A stretch of DNA of 18,607 bases. Origin: an uncultured Bacilli bacterium. GTDB taxonomy: Bacteria; Bacillota_I; Bacilli_A; RF39; UBA660. The position numbers were made by a program, and so were the translations under genes. Location: NCBI GenBank assembly GCA_910587065.1, contig CAJUMA010000018.1, positions 5,001-23,607 on the forward strand, given 5' to 3'. The notes under the pieces were generated by a model, which was given only the letters and a program-made list of their open reading frames with translations, searched no databases and was not told where the DNA came from. Below are positions 14,249 through 18,607 of this stretch, in pieces. Every line of letters begins with the position of its first letter. The stretch's first letter is position 1.

Positions 14249-14277
14249 TTTACCATAACTATTTTTTATATTATAAT
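14249..14277 (+). promoter_or_regulatory. Promoter of the divergent 249-aa gene
   Basis: TTTACC (14249-14254) and a perfect TATAAT (14272-14277) on the plus strand are 17 bases apart. The two -35 boxes of the divergent pair are only eight bases apart, so the promoters could interfere with each other or share a regulator. Confidence 0.75.
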
Positions 14278-14300
14278 AATTAGTCAAGAAAAGAGGATAT

Positions 14301-15050
14301 ATGATTAGTTTTGAAATTAATAATAATGAAATTAGCAGATGCACAATTGAAGAAACAGAATTAGAGTTTATTGATGATGTAGCTATATGTGAAGTCGATG
14401 TTTATTGTACAAAAGGACGAAGCTACAGAACATTAACCTTATTAAAAAGAACTAAGTCCAACGATGACGCTTCAATCAGTTATTCTTTGGTTAATAGCCT
14501 AGGAGCTTTATCTTTAGACGAGGGCATAGTTAATATAACAAGGATTGGCCAACACTTCATAATCGAAAGAAATGCTCATAATTTTGATAAAACTCGACAT
14601 TTTAAAGAGTATCACCAAGTTGATTTAATAGCTAATCCTGATAATACAGTATCTTTTAGAGAAAAACCAAAAATACCAGGTTTTCCAATAACAACTGATA
14701 ATGAAGAAATTGTTATTATAAAACATGAGAAAAAAATGTGTTTATATTCCTTAGACAAAGGAGATATAATAAGCACTGAATTTTCAGGAATAGAAGATAT
14801 TAATGGAGAGACTTTCTTAGTTACGGATACTGTTGCTTCTAATTATAATGCCGAATTAGTAGAACAATTAATATTCAGTATTAAATCTGATGGAGATAGA
14901 AATTCGGATGTGTATGTTAGATCAACTAGATGTAAAACGGATGATGATATAAGTTTGCCTTACATCTTAATTAGAGAAAGAATATTACAGGAGCTTGATC
15001 AAACATATTTAAAATCTCAAGAACAAAAACAGCTTTTAAGAAGAGGTTAA
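14301..15050 (+). CDS. Unknown soluble protein (249 aa)
   Basis: I do not recognise this protein. It is acidic, has no signal peptide or membrane helix, and is beta-rich in pattern through most of its length (VAICEVDVYC, YRTLTLLKR, VNITRIGQHFIIERN, EEIVIIKHEKKMCLYSLDKG, ETFLVTDTV). It ends in a charged helix (LIRERILQELDQTYLKSQEQ). The early Cys (C14, C30, C36) are not spaced as a metal site. AGAGG lies just before the ATG. It is a single-gene unit transcribed away from the three-helix membrane protein, which makes a functional link possible but unproven. Its stop codon is in the terminator loop. Confidence 0.8.
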   Translation: MISFEINNNEISRCTIEETELEFIDDVAICEVDVYCTKGRSYRTLTLLKRTKSNDDASISYSLVNSLGALSLDEGIVNITRIGQHFIIERNAHNFDKTRHFKEYHQVDLIANPDNTVSFREKPKIPGFPITTDNEEIVIIKHEKKMCLYSLDKGDIISTEFSGIEDINGETFLVTDTVASNYNAELVEQLIFSIKSDGDRNSDVYVRSTRCKTDDDISLPYILIRERILQELDQTYLKSQEQKQLLRRG

Positions 15051-15061
15051 CCCTCTTTTTT
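15038..15061 (+). terminator. Intrinsic terminator overlapping the end of the 249-aa gene
   Basis: AAGAGG (15041-15046) pairs with CCTCTT (15052-15057) around TTAAC, followed by T. The TAA stop (15048-15050) is in the loop; the codons for R-R-G form the 5' arm. The next promoter's -35 starts a few bases later. Confidence 0.85.
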
Positions 15062-15063
15062 AT

Positions 15064-15092
15064 TTGCTTATTTAAAAATTTATTACTATAAT
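15064..15092 (+). promoter_or_regulatory. Promoter of the radical SAM gene
   Basis: TTGCTT (15064-15069) and a perfect TATAAT (15087-15092) are 17 bases apart, 20 bases before the ATG at 15113. Confidence 0.78.
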
Positions 15093-15112
15093 ATTCTAGT
15101 AAGGGATGTTTT

Positions 15113-16045
15113 ATGTTTAAAAATACATTGGATAATAAAAGATATTATACATTAAATTATTATTATAAAAAAAAGTATGGCTCTAAAGTATTTAAGGTTA
15201 GTTTGAATGGTGGTTTTACTTGTCCTAACAAGGATGGCACAGTCGGTACTAGAGGTTGCATATTTTGTTCTCGTTTAGGTAGCGGAGATTTTGCAGGTGA
15301 TTTAAAACTTGATTTAGTTAAGCAATTTAATGAAGTAAAAAATATTATGTTAAAAAAGTGGCCACAGGCTAAATATATTGGGTACTTTCAAGCGAACACT
15401 AATACATATGCAAGTGTTGAAGAATTAAAAGAAAAGTATGAACCCATACTAAAATTAGACAATGTTGTTGGATTAAACATTGCCACGAGAAGTGATGCAA
15501 TAAGTGATGAGGTCTTAGATTATTTAACAGAATTAAATAATCGATGTGATTTAGTCGTCGAACTTGGCCTCCAGTCTATACATGATGAAACATTAAAATT
15601 TATAAATCGAGGTCACACCTTAAAAAATTTTGAAGAATGTTTTAAGAAATTGAAAAAGCGAGGTATAAAAGTAGTTGTTCATATTATAAATGGTTTACCT
15701 AATGAGACAAAAGATATGATGATAAAGACTGCTAAATATTTAAATACTTTAGGAATAGATGGCATAAAAATACATATGCTACATATTATAAAAAATACAG
15801 ACTTGGCTAATTATTATAACAAAGAAAAGTTTCATGTTTTAACAAAGGATGAATATATTGATATTGTTATAAATCAATTAGAATATTTAAATGAAGATAT
15901 CGTTATAAATCGTATAACAGGTGATCCAGTCAAAGAAGATTTAATTGAACCAAGTTGGCTTTTAAAGAAATTTTGTGTTTTAAACGATATAGATAAAGAA
16001 ATGGTTAGAAGAAATACTTATCAAGGAAAAAAGTGTAGAAATTAA
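15113..16045 (+). CDS. Radical SAM protein, TIGR01212 / YhcC-YtqA type
   Basis: The 310-aa protein belongs to the radical SAM family that includes E. coli YhcC and Bacillus YtqA. The iron-sulfur cluster cysteines are C37, C49 and C52 in the phrase FTCPNKDGTVGTRGCIFCS; the long first spacing (C-x11-C-x2-C) is typical of this family and related to Elp3-like enzymes. Other family segments are YFQANTNTYA, GLNIATRSDAISDEVLDYL, VELGLQSIHDETLKFINRGH, HIINGLPNET, GIKIHMLHI and RITGDP near the C-terminus. The length is normal. The substrate of the family is not established. AAGGG lies about 9 bases before the ATG. It has its own promoter and converges on the AAA+ gene, with a shared terminator. Confidence 0.93.
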   Translation: MFKNTLDNKRYYTLNYYYKKKYGSKVFKVSLNGGFTCPNKDGTVGTRGCIFCSRLGSGDFAGDLKLDLVKQFNEVKNIMLKKWPQAKYIGYFQANTNTYASVEELKEKYEPILKLDNVVGLNIATRSDAISDEVLDYLTELNNRCDLVVELGLQSIHDETLKFINRGHTLKNFEECFKKLKKRGIKVVVHIINGLPNETKDMMIKTAKYLNTLGIDGIKIHMLHIIKNTDLANYYNKEKFHVLTKDEYIDIVINQLEYLNEDIVINRITGDPVKEDLIEPSWLLKKFCVLNDIDKEMVRRNTYQGKKCRN

Positions 16046-16056
16046 TCTACACTTTT
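16029..16056. terminator. Bidirectional intrinsic terminator between convergent genes
   Basis: A perfect 11-bp stem (16029-16039 with 16046-16056) surrounds the six-base loop AATTAA. On the plus strand the radical SAM stop (16043-16045) is in the loop. On the minus strand the stop of the AAA+ gene (16057-16055) overlaps the base of the stem and the hairpin is followed by a run of T, so it serves both genes. Confidence 0.9.
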
Positions 16057-17056
16057 ATAATTTTTCAGGGTCTAATCCTTCTTTAAGTAACATATCTTTA
16101 AATTTTTCTTTAAAATCAATTAAAGCTTTTTCTTTGGAATCATCATAAATTGTTCCCGTATTTTTCATAGCTAGATAAAAATGTTTTAGAGTTACATTTT
16201 CAGAGTTTTCGAATAAGGCATAACTAAAGGCACTAGAAACTATCGTTAAGCAAATGTCAGGATATCTATTTTGAACTTCATAAATTCTTTTGTACTCGCT
16301 TGTATGTGCTACAATCCATTCGAAAATTCTTTCGCGTTGAAATTCCGAATATCCCAATTTAACGTGCATTTGATGTTCAAACTTAGGATATGTTCCTTCA
16401 AGTATTTTTACAACATCACTGCCTTGTGACTCAGCTATATCTATTTTAATAAAACGTCTAACAAAAGCTCGATCTCTTAAAATATATTGTTCATATTCTT
16501 CGGATGTTGTTGCTCCTATCATCAAGATACGACCTCTATCAAGATATGGTTTTAGCATATTAGCAAAATCCAAATCTACTGCTCCATTATTGTGTGCCAC
16601 TAATAAATGAACCTCGTCTATAAATAAAATTGTTTTTTCTATATTATCTATTTCATCAATTAATAATTGAAGTTTTGATACTTCAGCACCATTAATAACC
16701 ATTTTTCCTAGTAAGGCAGGTAAATTAATCTTAATAATTCGCCATCCTTTTAATACTTCGGGAACGTCATTTATATATATTCTATAAGCAAGTCCTTCAA
16801 CTAGTGCTGTTTTACCAATACCAGGTTTTCCAACTAAAAGTGCACTTTTATCAGGCGTAATTAAAGCTAAAATCATCTTATTTATTTCTTCATCCCTAGC
16901 GATTGCTGGGTTAGTAATGTACTGTTTGTCAGTTAAAACTTCACCATACATATCAATTACGCTAGGATTTTTCTTTTCATTTTTTATTGCATTTGATGGA
17001 ATAGGTTCTAAAATGTCTATTTCTTCATTTGATGAATTAACTTCCATATTATTCAT
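16055..17056 (-). CDS. Stand-alone AAA+ ATPase resembling the Clp D1 module
   Basis: The start is ATG 17056 (MNNMEVNSS), six bases after AGGTG, giving 333 aa. After an acidic unstructured N-terminus (1-45) it has one AAA+ domain of the ClpA/B/C D1 type. Walker A is GKPGIGKT (76-83), Walker B is ILFIDE (143-148), followed by HLL, then a D-x-x-NMLKPYLDRGRILMIGATT segment with sensor 1, and the arginine-finger region RDRAFVRRF (194-202). A small helical C-terminal domain follows. The family's N-domain, middle domain and second ATPase domain are missing, as is the ClpP-binding loop, so it is not a classical protease unfoldase. All nucleotide-site residues look intact. It follows the YitT-family gene on the same strand with a 70-base gap that has its own extended -10. 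Confidence 0.88.
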   Translation of the reverse strand: MNNMEVNSSNEEIDILEPIPSNAIKNEKKNPSVIDMYGEVLTDKQYITNPAIARDEEINKMILALITPDKSALLVGKPGIGKTALVEGLAYRIYINDVPEVLKGWRIIKINLPALLGKMVINGAEVSKLQLLIDEIDNIEKTILFIDEVHLLVAHNNGAVDLDFANMLKPYLDRGRILMIGATTSEEYEQYILRDRAFVRRFIKIDIAESQGSDVVKILEGTYPKFEHQMHVKLGYSEFQRERIFEWIVAHTSEYKRIYEVQNRYPDICLTIVSSAFSYALFENSENVTLKHFYLAMKNTGTIYDDSKEKALIDFKEKFKDMLLKEGLDPEKL

Positions 17057-17073
17057 TTTCATCACCTGTTTAA

Positions 17074-17102
17074 ATTATACCATGAAATACGTTCTTTATT
17101 AA
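17074..17102 (-). promoter_or_regulatory. Extended -10 promoter before the AAA+ gene
   Basis: TGGTATAAT (17082-17074) on the minus strand is a TGn-extended perfect -10, with a 4/6 -35 (TTAATA) 17 bases upstream. The AAA+ gene may thus be transcribed alone as well as after the YitT gene. Confidence 0.6.
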
Positions 17103-17126
17103 ATAAATACATCCTATGTTTGTAAA

Positions 17127-18026
17127 TTAATTCTGAACATTTATTAAACTATTTGTATAACCACCCACAACTGTGTAGCAGTCATTTGAAAATAATTCAG
17201 CTTTTGTATCTATATTTAATAATTCTCTTTTTAAATCATAATACCTGTCAGTTGGTATTACACACATAATTATATTTTTCTTTATTATTCCTACTCCATT
17301 AGTTGATTCTATTAAAGTATATCCTAGCTCTAAATCTTTGGATAATAATTCTTCAACATTTGACAATTTTTGAGTTTTTATAAAAATCAACTTTGCTGAT
17401 GAAACACCAAGTACAACTCGATCGGAAATAAAATTCATTATTTTTAAGTAAATTATTGCATATATAGAATTTACTAAGCCAAAAGTTAATGCTCCGCATA
17501 TTATAATTATTCCATTAGCTATATTAGATATTGCAGCCGTAGGAAGTTTAAAAAACTTTTGAGTAATTACTACAACAGAATCAATGCCTCCCGTATTAAA
17601 ACCAGCTTTATAAATAAGTCCAAAACCTATGCCATCTATAACTGCATAAAATAGTATCGCAAAAAGATGACTATCAAAAGTAAATTGAAATAAGGATGCT
17701 AAAGGAGCAGTAATGTTAATCATAATCGTATATATCAGAAAGCCAATTATAGTATATGATGTTTTTTTTAAGCCAATTAATATAACAGATATTATGGCTA
17801 AGCTAAAAGTAACTACATTTATAAATAAAGTTGTATCTATTCCAGTTAGGCTATTTACAATTATGGCGACTCCACCAACACCACCATATACAACATGTTC
17901 TGGCACTATAAACGCATTATAAATAAGAGCAGCAATAAAACAACCTATTAATAGAACAATAAATCTTGCTATTCTATTTCTTTTTTTGACCTTCTCTAAT
18001 ATGTCATCATAATTAATAAGTTTCAT
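17127..18026 (-). CDS. YitT-family membrane protein
   Basis: The start is ATG 18026, six bases after AGGTG, giving 299 aa; a GTG nine bases earlier falls at about the start of transcription and is rejected. There are five to six hydrophobic helices between about 20 and 200, with the family hallmarks VPEHVVYGGVGG (41-52) and the re-entrant-like GFNTGGIDSVVV (142-153). The C-terminal cytoplasmic DUF2179 domain lies at about 209-293 (LSNVEELLSKDLELGYT, IIMCVIPTDRYYDLKREL). The family is widespread in Bacillota and lacks an established function; a transport or signal-binding role is inferred from the fold. It is followed on the same strand by the AAA+ gene, with no terminator between them. Confidence 0.93.
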   Translation of the reverse strand: MKLINYDDILEKVKKRNRIARFIVLLIGCFIAALIYNAFIVPEHVVYGGVGGVAIIVNSLTGIDTTLFINVVTFSLAIISVILIGLKKTSYTIIGFLIYTIMINITAPLASLFQFTFDSHLFAILFYAVIDGIGFGLIYKAGFNTGGIDSVVVITQKFFKLPTAAISNIANGIIIICGALTFGLVNSIYAIIYLKIMNFISDRVVLGVSSAKLIFIKTQKLSNVEELLSKDLELGYTLIESTNGVGIIKKNIIMCVIPTDRYYDLKRELLNIDTKAELFSNDCYTVVGGYTNSLINVQN

Positions 18027-18043
18027 TGAATTCACCTATTATA

Positions 18044-18072
18044 ATTTTACTAACATCTATTTCGTTAGTCAA
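18044..18072 (-). promoter_or_regulatory. Sigma-A promoter of the YitT-family gene
   Basis: TTGACT (18072-18067) and TAAAAT (18049-18044) on the minus strand are 17 bases apart. The leader is only about 10 bases, enough for the AGGTG ribosome binding site. Confidence 0.82.
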
Positions 18073-18105
18073 GAAATGGAGAGTATCAAAATCTATAATC
18101 GTTTA

Positions 18106-18129
18106 ATAGTATTAGTAAACTAATACTAT
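18106..18129. repeat. 10-bp perfect hairpin at the end of the right-edge gene
   Basis: ATAGTATTAG (18106-18115) and CTAATACTAT (18120-18129) pair perfectly around TAAA. The stop codon of the right-edge gene (18114-18112) is in the stem. There is no T run after it on the minus strand, so it may act as a weak terminator or mRNA 3' end. Confidence 0.55.
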
Positions 18130-18607
18130 AGTATATGCATGTGCATATTTTCCTTTAGTGCCTGAAGAATTATCAGCAATCCCAGTACTTAATAAGGTTA
18201 ATCCTCTACTTTTTCCTGTTATTGGTATTATCGCTCTAGAGCAGCCAGTAATGGTAGCATTACCAAAGTCAAGGATTTCTGCTAAAGAAGATTCTCCGAG
18301 ACCTTCATAGTAAACTCCGTCGTACCCATTTTGTGCGCCTGTTGTCCACCCCCAAAAGCATTTTGATAAACTTCTTCTGTTAGTAGCTGTAATATTTACA
18401 GTTTTACCAAGTTGAATTGTTAAAAAATTGGGGGCCGTTAATTTTTCTCCCGTATTATACCCGTGTTGATTTATAAAATCAAAAACTCTTTTAGCTCTAT
18501 AATAATCTTCTTCGAAGTTTCCTGTAACTCCAAATATAGAAACACCTTTCTTTATATTCCCAGCTACTAAGTTAGGATCTCCTTTTATTGTTTGTGTTCC
18601 TGATAAG
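18112..18607 (-). CDS. C-terminal part of a phage-tail/surface-like protein (cut by right edge)
   Basis: The minus strand is open from the window edge to TAA at 18114, giving 164 residues without a start because the gene continues beyond 18607. The first part reads GDPNLVAGNIKKGVSIFGVT, which is the repeat phrase (N-L-x-x-x-N-I-K-x-G-V-x-I-F-G-V-x-G) common in tail-fibre or collar proteins of phages and in surface proteins of gut Bacillota. A helix with RAKRVFDFINQ follows. The rest is a Gly/Thr/Ser-rich beta domain (SKCFWGWTTGAQNG, YYEGLGESSLAEIL, TGKSRGLTLLSTG, YAHAYTIVLVY). No other phage genes are seen. Whether it is a prophage fragment or a secreted adhesin needs the rest of the gene. 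Confidence 0.7.
   Translation of the reverse strand, partial: LSGTQTIKGDPNLVAGNIKKGVSIFGVTGNFEEDYYRAKRVFDFINQHGYNTGEKLTAPNFLTIQLGKTVNITATNRRSLSKCFWGWTTGAQNGYDGVYYEGLGESSLAEILDFGNATITGCSRAIIPITGKSRGLTLLSTGIADNSSGTKGKYAHAYTIVLVY

Noticed and set aside
16055..17056. Calling the AAA+ protein ClpC or ClpB.
   Set aside because: Only the D1-type module is present; the N-domain, middle domain, D2 and ClpP loop are absent.
2639..18072. Nearly all promoters found have a 17-base spacer.
   Set aside because: I searched for hexamers at that distance, so the uniformity is partly selected by the method.

Overview
The window is AT-rich (roughly 70% by eye) and tightly packed, with genes on both strands but mostly on the minus strand. 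It looks like a low-GC Bacillota chromosome, most likely a host-associated Bacilli or Clostridia lineage. The reasons are strong AGGAGG-type ribosome binding sites, TTGACA/TATAAT promoters, short U-tailed intrinsic terminators, lipoboxes, a Tex protein, a YitT-family protein and a GH73-like wall hydrolase. TGA is used as a stop (the GNAT gene at 7758), so the standard bacterial code applies. This is chromosomal housekeeping plus envelope genes. I see no IS element, CRISPR array or integrase.

Layout. 1-124 is the start of a DUF402/NtdP-like gene that runs off the left edge. 200-2620 is a minus-strand operon, pgk then tpiA then an HD-fold protein. Both glycolytic enzymes are divergent: PGK carries Lys where two substrate-binding Arg are usual, and TIM keeps its catalytic residues but has altered phosphate-binding loops. 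2681-7389 is a run of minus-strand genes, mostly with their own promoters, encoding envelope or unknown proteins: an unknown 173-aa protein, a membrane-anchored GH73-like glucosaminidase, a secreted unknown, a lipoprotein with an internal duplication, and a two-gene unit of a coiled-coil/LysM-like protein plus an 83-aa protein. 7520-8213 holds an ElaA-like acetyltransferase whose 3' end overlaps the remnant of a BLIP/SmpA-like domain. 8495-10872 holds tex followed by tRNA-Gly(TCC) and tRNA-Asn(GTT).

10960-14192 holds a leucine-rich-repeat lipoprotein and a large three-helix membrane-anchored protein of unknown function. Divergent from the latter, on the plus strand, are an unknown 249-aa protein and a TIGR01212-type radical SAM protein. 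These converge on a minus-strand pair, a YitT-family membrane protein followed by a stand-alone Clp-D1-like AAA+ ATPase. The right edge carries the 3' end of a gene with a phage-tail or surface-protein-like repeat; it lacks a start because it is cut by the window.

The longest gene-free stretch is about 280 bases (8214-8494). It holds the GNAT promoter and the tRNA terminator, and I see nothing else convincing there.

The most general signal is architectural: in six genes the stop codon lies inside the hairpin of the intrinsic terminator, so the last codons encode one arm of the stem. The other main leads are the remodelled pgk-tpiA-HD operon and the YitT/AAA+ pair.
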